Assembly: GCA_009746045.1 (NCBI GenBank)
Contig: RPFO01000333.1
Span: 1,950,964-2,014,963, forward strand
From: Mesostigma viride
Taxonomy: Eukaryota; Streptophyta; Mesostigmatophyceae; Mesostigmatales; Mesostigmataceae
Direction of reading: 5' to 3'
DNA length: 64,000 nt
This document shows, in pieces, positions 44,601-56,604 of this stretch. Positions within the stretch are counted from its first letter, which is position 1; every line of letters starts with the position of its first letter. A program made the position numbers and the translations under genes. The notes beneath the pieces are model-generated. The model was not told the origin of the DNA. It saw only the letters and a list, made by a program, of their open reading frames with translations, and did no database searches.

Positions 44601-47600
44601 ACGTGGGGCTGTACATGGGGGCTTGGACACATGACGTGGGGCTGTACATGGGGGCTTGGACACATGACGTGGGGCTGTACATGGGGGCTTGGACACATGA
44701 CGTGGGGCTGTACATGGGGGCTTGGACACATGACGTGGGGCTGTACATGGGGGCTTGGACACATGACGTGGGGCTGTACATGGGGGCTTGGACACATGAC
44801 GTGGGGCTGTACATGGGGGCTTGGACACATGACGTGGGGCTGTACATGGGGGCTTGGACACATGACGTGGGGCTGTACATGGGGGCTTGGACACATGACG
44901 TGGGGCTGTACATGGGGGCTTGGACACATGACGTGGGGCTGTACATGGGGGCTTGGACACATGACGTGGGGCTGTACATGGGGGCTTGGACACATGACGT
45001 GGGGCTGTACATGGGGGCTTGGACACATGACGTGGGGCTGTACATGGGGGCTTGGACACATGACGTGGGGCTGTACATGGGGGCTTGGACACATGACGTG
45101 GGGCTGTACATGGGGGCTTGGACACATGACGTGGGGCTGTACATGGGGGCTTGGACACATGACGTGGGGCTGTACATGGGGGCTTGGACACATGACGTGG
45201 GGCTGTACATGGGGGCTTGGACACATGACGTGGGGCTGTACATGGGGGCTTGGACACATGACGTGGGGCTGTACATGGGGGCTTGGACACATGGTGGGGC
45301 TGTACATGGGGGCTTGGACACATGACGTGGGGCTGTACATGGGGGCTTGGACACATGACGTGGGGCTGTACATGGGGGCTTGGACACATGACGTGGGGCT
45401 GTACATGGGGGCTTGGACACATGACGTGGGGCTGTACATGGGGGCTTGGACACATGACGTGGGGCTGTACATGGGGGCTTGGACACATGACGTGGGGCTG
45501 TACATGGGGGCTTGGACACATGACGTGGGGCTGTACATGGGGGCTTGGACACATGACGTGGGGCTGTACATGGGGGCTTGGACACATGACGTGGGGCTGT
45601 ACATGGGGGCTTGGACACATGACGTGGGGCTGTACATGGGGGCTTGGACACATGACGTGGGGCTGTACATGGGGGCTTGGACACATGACGTGGGGCTGTA
45701 CATGGGGGCTTGGACACATGGCGTGGGGCTGTACATGGGGGCTTGGACACATGACGTGGGGCTGTACATGGGGGCTTGGACACATGACGTGGGGCTGTAC
45801 ATGGGGGCTTGGACACATGACGTGGGGCTGTACATGGGGGCTTGGACACATGGCGTGGGGCTGTACATGGGGGCTTGGACACATGACGTGGGGCTGTACA
45901 TGGGGGCTTGGACACATGACGTGGGGCTGTACATGGGGGCTTGGACACATGACGTGGGGCTGTACATGGGGGCTTGGACACATGGCGTGGGGCTGTACAT
46001 GGGGGCTTGGACACATGACGTGGGGCTGTACATGGGGGCTTGGACACATGACGTGGGGCTGTACATGGGGGCTTGGACACATGACGTGGGGCTGTACATG
46101 GGGGCTTGGACACATGGCGTGGGGCTGTACATGGGGGCTTGGACACATGACGTGGGGCTGTACATGGGGGCTTGGACACATGACGTGGGGCTGTACATGG
46201 GGGCTTGGACACATGGCGTGGGGCTGTACATGGGGGCTTGGACACATGGCGTGGGGCTGTACATGGGGGCTTGGACACATGACGTGGGCTGTACATGGGG
46301 GCTTGGACACATGACGTGGGGCTGTACATGGGGGCTTGGACACATGACGTGGGGCTGTACATGGGGGCTTGGACACATGACGTGGGGCTGTACATGGGGG
46401 CTTGGACACATGACGTGGGGCTGTACATGGGGGCTTGGACACATGACGTGGGGCTGTACATGGGGGCTTGGACACATGGCGTGGGGCTGTACATGGGGGC
46501 TTGGACACATGACGTGGGGCTGTACATGGGGGCTTGGACACATGACGTGGGCTGTACATGGGGGCTTGGACACATGACGTGGGGCTGTACATGGGGGCTT
46601 GGACACATGACGTGGGGCTGTACATGGGGGCTTGGACACATGGCGTGGGGCTGTACATGGGGGCTTGGACACATGACGTGGGGCTGTACATGGGGGCTTG
46701 GACACATGACGTGGGGCTGTACATGGGGGCTTGGACACATGACGTGGGGCTGTACATGGGGGCTTGGACACATGGCGTGGGGCTGTACATGGGGGCTTGG
46801 ACACATGACGTGGGGCTGTACATGGGGGCTTGGACACATGACGTGGGGCTGTACATGGGGGCTTGGACACATGGCGTGGGGCTGTACATGGGGGCTTGGA
46901 CACATGACGTGGGGCTGTACATGGGGGCTTGGACACATGACGTGGGGCTGTACATGGGGGCTTGGACACATGACGTGGGGCTGTACATGGGGGCTTGGAC
47001 ACATGACGTGGGGCTGTACATGGGGGCTTGGACACATGGTGGGGCTGTACATGGGGGCTTGGACACATGACGTGGGGCTGTACATGGGGGCTTGGACACA
47101 TGACGTGGGGCTGTACATGGGGGCTTGGACACATGGCGTGGGGCTGTACATGGGGGCTTGGACACATGACGTGGGGCTGTACATGGGGGCTTGGACACAT
47201 GACGTGGGGCTGTACATGGGGGCTTGGACACATGACGTGGGGCTGTACATGGGGGCTTGGACACATGACGTGGGGCTGTACATGGGGGCTTGGACACATG
47301 ACGTGGGCTGTACATGGGGGCTTGGACACATGACGTGGGGCTGTACATGGGGGCTTGGACACATGGCGTGGGGCTGTACATGGGGGCTTGGACACATGAC
47401 GTGGGGCTGTACATGGGGGCTTGGACACATGACGTGGGCTGTACATGGGGGCTTGGACACATGACGTGGGGCTGTACATGGGGGCTTGGACACATGACGT
47501 GGGGCTGTACATGGGGGCTTGGACACATGGCGTGGGGCTGTACATGGGGGCTTGGACACATGGCGTGGGGCTGTACATGGGGGCTTGGACACATGACGTG

Positions 47601-50600
47601 GGGCTGTACATGGGGGCTTGGACACATGACGTGGGGCTGTACATGGGGGCTTGGACACATGGCGTGGGGCTGTACATGGGGGCTTGGACACATGGCGTGG
47701 GGCTGTACATGGGGGCTTGGACACATGACGTGGGGCTGTACATGGGGGCTTGGACACATGACGTGGGGCTGTACATGGGGGCTTGGACACATGGCGTGGG
47801 GCTGTACATGGGGGCTTGGACACATGACGTGGGGCTGTACATGGGGGCTTGGACACATGACGTGGGGCTGTACATGGGGGCTTGGACACATGACGTGGGG
47901 CTGTACATGGGGGCTTGGACACATGACGTGGGGCTGTACATGGGGGCTTGGACACATGACGTGGGGCTGTACATGGGGGCTTGGACACATGGTGGGGCTG
48001 TACATGGGGGCTTGGACACATGACGTGGGGCTGTACATGGGGGCTTGGACACATGACGTGGGGCTGTACATGGGGGCTTGGACACATGGCGTGGGGCTGT
48101 ACATGGGGGCTTGGACACATGACGTGGGGCTGTACATGGGGGCTTGGACACATGACGTGGGGCTGTACATGGGGGCTTGGACACATGACGTGGGGCTGTA
48201 CATGGGGGCTTGGACACATGACGTGGGGCTGTACATGGGGGCTTGGACACATGACGTGGGCTGTACATGGGGGCTTGGACACATGACGTGGGGCTGTACA
48301 TGGGGGCTTGGACACATGGCGTGGGGCTGTACATGGGGGCTTGGACACATGACGTGGGGCTGTACATGGGGGCTTGGACACATGACGTGGGCTGTACATG
48401 GGGGCTTGGACACATGACGTGGGGCTGTACATGGGGGCTTGGACACATGACGTGGGGCTGTACATGGGGGCTTGGACACATGGCGTGGGGCTGTACATGG
48501 GGGCTTGGACACATGGCGTGGGGCTGTACATGGGGGCTTGGACACATGACGTGGGGCTGTACATGGGGGCTTGGACACATGACGTGGGGCTGTACATGGG
48601 GGCTTGGACACATGGCGTGGGGCTGTACATGGGGGCTTGGACACATGGCGTGGGGCTGTACATGGGGGCTTGGACACATGCGTGGGGCTGTACATGGGGG
48701 CTTGGACACATGACGTGGGGCTGTACATGGGGGCTTGGACACATGGCGTGGGGCTGTACATGGGGGCTTGGACACATGACGTGGGGCTGTACATGGGGGC
48801 TTGGACACATGACGTGGGGCTGTACATGGGGGCTTGGACACATGACGTGGGGCTGTACATGGGGGCTTGGACACATGACGTGGGGCTGTACATGGGGGCT
48901 TGGACACATGACGTGGGGCTGTACATGGGGGCTTGGACACATGACGTGGGGCTGTACATGGGGGCTTGGACACATGGCGTGGGGCTGTACATGGGGGCTT
49001 GGACACATGGCGTGGGGCTGTACATGGGGGCTTGGACACATGACGTGGGGCTGTACATGGGGGCTTGGACACATGACGTGGGGCTGTACATGGGGGCTTG
49101 GACACATGACGTGGGGCTGTACATGGGGGCTTGGACACATGACGTGGGGCTGTACATGGGGGCTTGGACACATGACGTGGGGCTGTACATGGGGGCTTGG
49201 ACACATGACGTGGGGCTGTACATGGGGGCTTGGACACATGGCGTGGGGCTGTACATGGGGGCTTGGACACATGGCGTGGGGCTGTACATGGGGGCTTGGA
49301 CACATGACGTGGGGCTGTACATGGGGGCTTGGACACATGACGTGGGGCTGTACATGGGGGCTTGGACACATGGCGTGGGGCTGTACATGGGGCTTGGACA
49401 CATGGCGTGGGGCTGTACATGGGGGCTTGGACACATGACGTGGGGCTGTACATGGGGGCTTGGACACATGACGTGGGGCTGTACATGGGGGCTTGGACAC
49501 ATGACGTGGGGCTGTACATGGGGGCTTGGACACATGACGTGGGCTGTACATGGGGGCTTGGACACATGACGTGGGGCTGTACATGGGGGCTTGGACACAT
49601 GGCGTGGGGCTGTACATGGGGGCTTGGACACATGACGTGGGGCTGTACATGGGGGCTTGGACACATGACGTGGGCTGTACATGGGGGCTTGGACACATGA
49701 CGTGGGGCTGTACATGGGGGCTTGGACACATGACGTGGGGCTGTACATGGGGGCTTGGACACATGGCGTGGGGCTGTACATGGGGGCTTGGACACATGGC
49801 GTGGGGCTGTACATGGGGGCTTGGACACATGACGTGGGGCTGTACATGGGGGCTTGGACACATGACGTGGGGCTGTACATGGGGGCTTGGACACATGGCG
49901 TGGGGCTGTACATGGGGGCTTGGACACATGGCGTGGGGCTGTACATGGGGGCTTGGACACATGACGTGGGGCTGTACATGGGGGCTTGGACACATGACGT
50001 GGGGCTGTACATGGGGGCTTGGACACATGGCGTGGGGCTGTACATGGGGGCTTGGACACATGGCGTGGGGCTGTACATGGGGGCTTGGACACATGACGTG
50101 GGGCTGTACATGGGGGCTTGGACACATGACGTGGGGCTGTACATGGGGGCTTGGACACATGACGTGGGGCTGTACATGGGGGCTTGGACACATGACGTGG
50201 GGCTGTACATGGGGGCTTGGACACATGACGTGGGGCTGTACATGGGGGCTTGGACACATGACGTGGGGCTGTACATGGGGGCTTGGACACATGACGTGGG
50301 GCTGTACATGGGGGCTTGGACACATGACGTGGGGCTGTACATGGGGGCTTGGACACATGACGTGGGGCTGTACATGGGGGCTTGGACACATGGCGTGGGG
50401 CTGTACATGGGGCTTGGACACATGCGTGGGGCTGTACATGGGGGCTTGGACACATGACGTGGGGCTGTACATGGGGGCTTGGACACATGACGTGGGGCTG
50501 TACATGGGGGCTTGGACACATGACGTGGGGCTGTACATGGGGGCTTGGACACATGGCGTGGGGCTGTACATGGGGGCTTGGACACATGACGTGGGGCTGT

Positions 50601-53600
50601 ACATGGGGGCTTGGACACATGACGTGGGGCTGTACATGGGGGCTTGGACACATGACGTGGGGCTGTACATGGGGGCTTGGACACATGACGTGGGGCTGTA
50701 CATGGGGGCTTGGACACATGGCGTGGGGCTGTACATGGGGGCTTGGACACATGGCGTGGGGCTGTACATGGGGGCTTGGACACATGACGTGGGGCTGTAC
50801 ATGGGGGCTTGGACACATGACGTGGGGCTGTACATGGGGGCTTGGACACATGACGTGGGGCTGTACATGGGGGCTTGGACACATGACGTGGGGCTGTACA
50901 TGGGGGCTTGGACACATGACGTGGGGCTGTACATGGGGGCTTGGACACATGACGTGGGGCTGTACATGGGGGCTTGGACACATGTGGGGCTGTACATGGG
51001 GGCTTGGACACATGACGTGGGGCTGTACATGGGGGCTTGGACACATGACGTGGGGCTGTACATGGGGGCTTGGACACATGACGTGGGGCTGTACATGGGG
51101 GCTTGGACACATGGCGTGGGGCTGTACATGGGGGCTTGGACACATGACGTGGGGCTGTACATGGGGGCTTGGACACATGGCGTGGGGCTGTACATGGGGG
51201 CTTGGACACATGGCGTGGGGCTGTACATGGGGGCTTGGACACATGGCGTGGGGCTGTACATGGGGGCTTGGACACATGGCGTGGGGCTGTACATGGGGGC
51301 TTGGACACATGACGTGGGGCTGTACATGGGGGCTTGGACACATGACGTGGGGCTGTACATGGGTGCTTGGACACATGACGTGGGGCTGTACATGGGGGCT
51401 TGGACACATGGCATGGGGCTGTACATGGGGGCTTGGGCACATGACGTGGGGCTGTACATGGGGGCTTGGACACATGATGTGGGGCTGTACATGGGGGCTT
51501 GGACACATGACGTGGGGCTGTACCTGGGGGCTTGGACACATGGCATGGGGCTGTACATTGGGGCTTGGGCACATGACGTGGGGCTGTACATGGGGGCTTG
51601 GACACATGACGTGGGGCTGTAAAAAAGTGACGAACATGTGAAGGTTCGCCTTGGTGGCAAGCTGGGCTGCTGGCACGTGCAGCCGCCCTGCTCAGTTGTT
51701 CTGGATGAATACGGGAGCACCCCGGGACTTCCGTACTAGCTAGAGCTGTGTTGATTCCTCCTCATGTATGGGAAGACAGTGATGCGTGTTCCCCGAGTCA
51801 CATTCCATGTACCTTCCTCGCTATATGCGGCAACGGGCACAGCTACACCGTGGTTGATGCAGGGGTTCTTGGCTTCTTGACACAAGTATGTATGGGTATG
51901 AGCAATGGCAGCAGGCAGCATTAACTCAAGCCTCGCCTGAGCCTGTCGTGGACCCTGTACGGTGAGAGCCCTTTGACGGATGGCCTGGGTCATACTAGAC
52001 GGATGGCCTGGGTCATACTAGACTGATTAATTAATAATTAACAACCGCGTGACTGCGTCACGTGGGTGCCAATACAGAGTAAAGGAACCTTCAACCCTAT
52101 ATACACAGCGAGGAGGGAGGGCGCCCTAGCTTCTCTCACTGCCGCAAGTGGGCAGGCCACAGAGCGCTCTCTCCACAGCACGGTGCATGCCGGGGCGCAA
52201 CACTGTGGGTGCAATACAACCAGTGCAATACCATAGGTAGGCTGACGCATAGCTTATGCTACAAAGGTGAGGTGGGCTCAAGACGTCGGCTAAGGATAGA
52301 CAGATGGCCTGGGCCATACAAGACAGATGGCCTGGGTCATACTAGACAGATGGCCTGGGCCATACTAGACAGATGGCCTGGGCCATACTAAACAGATGGC
52401 CTGGGTCATACTAGACAGATGGCCTGGGTCATACTAGACAGATGACCTGGGCCATACAAGACAGATGACCTGGGTCATACTAGACAGTAGGCCTGGGCCA
52501 TACAAGACGGATGGCCTGGGCCATACAAGACAGATGGCCTGGGCCATACAAGACGGATGGCCTGGGCCATAGTTGACGGATGGCCTGGGCCATACAAGAC
52601 GGATGGCCTGGGCCATACAAGACGGATGGCCTGGGCCATACAAGACGGATGGCCTGGGCCATAGTTGACGGATGGCCTGGGCCATAGTTGACGGATGGCC
52701 TGGGCCATACAAGACGGATGGCCTGGGCCATACAAGACGGATGGCCTGGGCCATACAAGACGGATGGCCTGGGCCATACAAGACGGATGGCCTGGGCCAT
52801 AGTTGACGGATGGCCTGGGCCATACAAGACGGATGGCCTGGGCCATACAAGACGGATCGCCTGGGCCATACAAGACGGATGGCCTGGGTCATACAAGGGC
52901 TTGGGACAGCATGAGGGCAAGCAAAGGTGTCGCTGCACGATGAGCCATCCAAGGGACCCGGGTGCCAGTGCCAATCCTCTACTGCTTGCAGACATGGGAC
53001 CACCTTCGTGTTTCTACCTGAATGAGAGTCCCGCATGAACAAGTGCCACCACCCCTGTAGCCCACATCTTGCCAGGGGTGACGTGTGGTCTGCATGACGT
53101 ATGGTCTTGGCCCACCATTGCCAGGGGTTTACGGCGCATGGTAATGGTGGTGTGGCCCCCATAAGCGTTTCCCCTAGAACGGGGCTGCTTGCCTCAACGT
53201 GTAACGCTGACGGCTCATGAATGGGGTGACTTCTGCGCTACATGGGGTGTATTCTTGTCCGTGACTAATGTGTGTGGCGCCCCTCCCCTTGTGCTGTTTG
53301 CATGGTGGCCCCCCTTTGTGCCGTTTGTGTGGCCTTCACCCTTGTGCCGGATGCCAGGTCACCGGCTGCGACATCACCCATATCGCCGCACAGGTGTCGC
53401 ACGCGGATCAGGAGCTGCCGCCACCCGACACTGCATGCGCCGTCCTGTAAGTGGTCGCCGGCTGCGGCACCCTTCCTGGCTGGATTTGCTGCAGTTGCTG
53501 GCGAGTGCGTCTTAAATGGCCCGACAAAGGGGGGTTTTATTTGGGAACTTTCTCCTTCTTCTGCCTCTGTAATGGTAGCAAGGTCCTGCACACCAACTGC

Positions 53601-54220
53601 CAAGGAAAACGAGGGCAATGAGGAAGAAGCATCGCTGCAGCGGCGTACTATACCCGTTCATCAAGTCTCATTACCGGGTGGATTTCTTTGTGCAATTCTT
53701 TTAGTATTTGCCTGTGGAGGATGGTCATTCTCCCCTCCTCATCATGTTATGGTATACCTTTAGGGTGCGCTATATTCCAAGGTGATCTACTGCCGCGCTA
53801 CACTATGTTCAGCCATGATTCTGTCGCGCTACACTATGTTCAGCCATGATTCGTCATGGTTCTAGCACGGGCGGTGCACGTGAGGTGTGAAGACCAGTGC
53901 CTTGCCTCGCGCCCTAAGTGCATGCCATCATGCTCTGTTTGCACGAGATGATGCGGGCACGAGATGATGCCCTGAGATGGTATACTGTTTGCACGCCGCG
54001 GCTTTGCACCATGACAAGGGACGTGGCAGGGTGTCGCGCAGTGTTCGATTACCGCCTATGTGCCTTGAGACTACATTCTCCTGAATGATTTTTCACCACG
54101 GTGACCACACTTGTGCCTGCTTGGCCAACCCCTGGGTGCTCCCCCGCACGGTGCTGCAGGTCGCTCTCCAACGGATGCCCGGCCATCGCCGCCATCAGCT
54201 TCGCCGCACGCGTACGCAAG
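32638..54220 (+). CDS. Gfo/Idh/MocA-family NAD(P)-dependent oxidoreductase, split by a giant satellite-filled intron (3' end unresolved)
   Basis: Proposed exons: 32638-33243, 34424-34543, 35651-35698, 53358-53446, 54160-54220. Exon 1 has the Rossmann motif ([16 protein letters not shown]), the family EKP motif ([10 protein letters not shown]) and AENYRFE. Exon 2 continues into LVASLGRMV and [12 protein letters not shown]. Exon 3 is only 16 codons, [16 protein letters not shown], matching the family's GGFLLDGGVHxxAxLR with Glu in place of Asp. Exon 4 has the [11 protein letters not shown] block and exon 5 [14 protein letters not shown]. Phases are 0, 0, 0, 2 and all splice ends are GT-AG. The order matches the family throughout. 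The natural start may be the Met at 32761; the upstream 41 residues, rich in Arg, Ser and Ala, could be a transit peptide. Intron 3 (35699-53357, 17.7 kb) holds the 33-bp satellite. The last roughly 80-100 residues of the fold were not located, so the gene may continue past 54220 or be decaying. The substrate is unknown. Confidence 0.72.
33244..34423 (+). other. Intron 1 of the Gfo/Idh gene
   Basis: Donor GAG/GTACGG, acceptor CACAG. A poly-C run lies at about 34330-34349, and an imperfectly doubled CATCCAGGATCGATA-type segment near 34165 and 34193. No other gene is seen. Confidence 0.6.
34544..35650 (+). other. Intron 2 of the Gfo/Idh gene
   Basis: Donor GAC/GTGAGT, acceptor CTGTGTGCAG. A short repeat of CTAGTTATCAAACTAGGTA type sits at 34880-34935. 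The open frames here have no recognisable domain. Confidence 0.55.
35779..51620 (+). repeat. 33-bp satellite array, about 480 copies (15.8 kb), inside intron 3
   Basis: Head-to-tail 33-bp units; each contains GACACATGACGTGG, then GGCTGTACATGGGGGCTTG. The period is a multiple of three, so two plus-strand and all three minus-strand frames stay open for long distances, the longest 4,377 codons. Variation is concentrated in the bases just before the unit's single common CpG (GACG, GGCG, AACG), with a few 1-3-bp deletions such as TGGGGCTTGG and CATGGTGGGG. The first 3.5 kb and the last 0.3 kb are most diverged; the core, about 41-45.7 kb, is almost homogeneous. Longer-period copies occur: a roughly 987-bp period near 36-37.5 kb and a 953-bp period near 47-48.4 kb. 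It is not a CRISPR array: there are no spacers. Confidence 0.97.
52293..52905 (+). repeat. 23-bp minisatellite, about 26 copies, inside intron 3
   Basis: Units of the form GATGGCCTGGGCCATACAA plus GACG, with common variants ending AGTTGACG or ACTAGACA. Two further copies lie at about 51972-52022. The core GGCCTGGGCC is palindromic, so each unit can form a small hairpin. Open [13 protein letters not shown]-type frames are repeat artefacts. Confidence 0.95.
53447..54159 (+). other. Intron 4 of the Gfo/Idh gene
   Basis: Donor CCT/GTAAGT, acceptor GGTGCTGCAG. A doubled segment (CGCGCTACACTATGTTCAGC plus CATGATTC) lies at about 53792-53850. Confidence 0.6.
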
Positions 54221-56600
54221 GTGGGGGGGGTGGGCCGTATGCGTGCATGGGGATTGAGCATATGCATGACATGAAACCGTTATTCATGTCTAGTGGGGCA
54301 CACATCACATAGTGGGTCCCTGGCCTGGCCTGGCTTCATGGTGTAGGCGGTGGCATGTCCGGGATTGTTCCTTAGACAGTGCTGTACGTTGGCTGATACA
54401 GGTGGCCTGGTGCCTGGGACCTAGCCACATCAGTGCCAAGTATGCCACCACTGTGCAAAGATACGTACGCATGTCGCCGCTCCTTTGGGGCCAGTCCACG
54501 GTCCTGGGATGACTTCACCATTATCAAATCTTACAGGAGCTACCAGGGTTTATCTACTGGCCACCTAACAGCTCCGTCGTTTCTGCGCGTACAAGCCGGC
54601 GTATGCGGATGGATGAAGTGGCGGTCATGTGTGCACGTTGGGCTGTGGACAAATCATGAACTGCCGAGGTCTACCCAGGGTGCTGGAACGTGTGCCCTTT
54701 GAAACCTAGGGTTTAGGATATGGCAACGGAATCAACCCGCCTCCCACTCAGCAACCAGCTGACCGCGTAGCATCTCAATCACAAGTCTGTCCATGAGGCT
54801 TAGACCGTCACTCCTCTGGCTACAGACGTGCCCGTGACTGACGGGAGAGAGGGGAAAGCTCTGGAATGTTTTGGTCATCAGATCCCCCAATGAGCACAGG
54901 ACCAACCGCCAGAGGAGCCGCTCGGGAGTCGGTGCTGTGCAATAAGAACATGAGCTTTTTACAGATCTGAAAAGTTAGGGCCCGAAAAATACAGATGGTT
55001 AGGCCAATATACAGATCTGTTTTTTAATTGCAGACCCGTACGTAAACTTCGACGTAAGCTTCACGTCTTCGGGGGGGTGGGGCGGGCCATGCATGCGGGC
55101 GGTGCGGCTAGTGGTACAATACCTGAAACTTAGTTAGTCATGGTTTAGTAAGCTTTTGGAATTTTAAGCCACGGTAAAACCAGTCCTGAAAAGCTCTCAG
55201 CCCAGTTCTCTCGCGTGTAGATTGTTTGCTTTCTCTGCATTTAGTTCAGACGCATAGCGCGGTAGTGCATAACACGAGAAGCATAACATTTTGTAGGCAA
55301 CAATGTCGACGTATGTGAAGCCTCTGCTCTATGACGGGAAGGCATCTGGCGTTGCTGCAACTGGAATCAGGCCAGTGTCATGTTCGGCACCGTGCACGCA
55401 GAATAAGGCGCCGTCACGTTAGACAGCACTGCTGGGGACGAGCTGCGCCTGCCTTCCCATATGAGTTTGTCTCGCATCGCACTTCATAATTGCTGGCCAG
55501 ACTTTGCTGCCTTTATGCCCGATCGACTGGTTCACGAACCGTTATAATTTGCTGCGTGTGTGGCTCCTGCCCTTCCATGGCAATGTTTGCGATTGTGCAC
55601 TTTTTCGTTGTGATTGTCGGCACATACTTCATAGCCATGCACATGACATACTGCATGAAGGTCGCAAAGTTAGGTATAGTTTCTGTTTGTAAATCCTGAC
55701 GTTCTTGCTTCACACACGGCTCCTTGCAATGAAGGGCCTGGCCAAAGCTCGTTGCTTGCCAAAGCCTTCTTATATCGAAGAACAGCGGTTCTGGGCACAT
55801 GAAAGAGACGTTGCCAGGCCATTGTGAGATTTCCAACCACACGCTCGTCCTGTAACCATGCAATTCATTCCATTTGCGTTATGAAGCGGGCAGCTTGTGA
55901 GCCTGCAACCATTAGTTGCAGTTTGGCATATGTTACAACAAGTAGGCTCCTTGAATTTAGGCTGCTTTCTCGCTTATTTTTGCTGGTGAAATAGGCAGCA
56001 TTGGACTTTACACTAACTTGAGTCCCACCCACATCCAACCCCCCCAATCATCCATCCACTTCTTCCCTACCCACCCAATTATACCACCGTCTTCCTGCTC
56101 AGTCTTGAACCAATCAACCCAACCCCCCAGCCCAAGACACAGGCAAATGCCCATGTAGCCACGCACGTGCATTTGCAAAGAGACAATCAACTTGCTAGGC
56201 TGTATATACGTGCCATAGGGGCATAATAGGTGCATGGGCTCAGGTGCACATGCAGGCCCGCAGGCATGCACACAAGCAGGCAGGCAGGCTGACAGATGGG
56301 TGGGCAGTAGGCGGGTGGCAGACATGCTGGCGGGCAGCCGGGAGGATGGGCAGAACGTTGGGTGAACAGGCGAGTAAGAAGATTGTTGGGTCCAAACAAC
56401 CAGTTTATTGGTGATGGATGAATGTGTGTGGAGCATGTGTGCATGTCTGCCTGTGTTTGTGTGTGTTTGTGTGTGTTTGTGTGTGTTTGTGTGCATGTTC
56501 ACGTGTGCGCGTGGGTGTGTGCACATTTGTGTGCATTTGTGTGTTAGTGTGTGTGCATGTGTTGGCGTGCATTTGCAGACGTGGGTGTGTGCACATTTGT
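54221..56600. other. Region after the last assigned Gfo/Idh exon, no gene recognised
   Basis: The missing 3' exons of the Gfo/Idh gene should lie here, but no plus-strand segment gives a convincing C-terminal match in phase. A frame at about 54495-54540 (SWDDFTIIKSYR) is suggestive but out of phase with exon 5. From 54700 to 56400 I see nothing coding. From 56400 to 56600 GTGT-rich sequence grades into the octamer array. Confidence 0.4.
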
Positions 56601-56604
56601 GTGC

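Noticed and set aside
40737-46577. Plus-strand frames of 694-1,134 codons ([11 protein letters not shown] and [11 protein letters not shown] repeats)
   Set aside because: Same satellite artefact. The reading simply switches frame at units lacking 1-3 bp.
35779-51620. CRISPR array
   Set aside because: Repeats are contiguous with no spacers, no cas genes are present, and the context is a eukaryotic intron.
38587-51720. Minus-strand open frames of 4,171-4,377 codons ([11 protein letters not shown]-type repeats)
   Set aside because: They arise because the 33-bp satellite period is divisible by three and lacks stops in most frames. All three minus frames are open at once and they shift at every 1-bp deletion, so none is under coding constraint.
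54312-54702. Terminal exons of the Gfo/Idh gene
   Set aside because: Candidate segments (VAWCLGPS..., ELPGFIYWPP..., SWDDFTIIKSYR) are either out of phase with exon 5 or do not resemble the family C-terminus.
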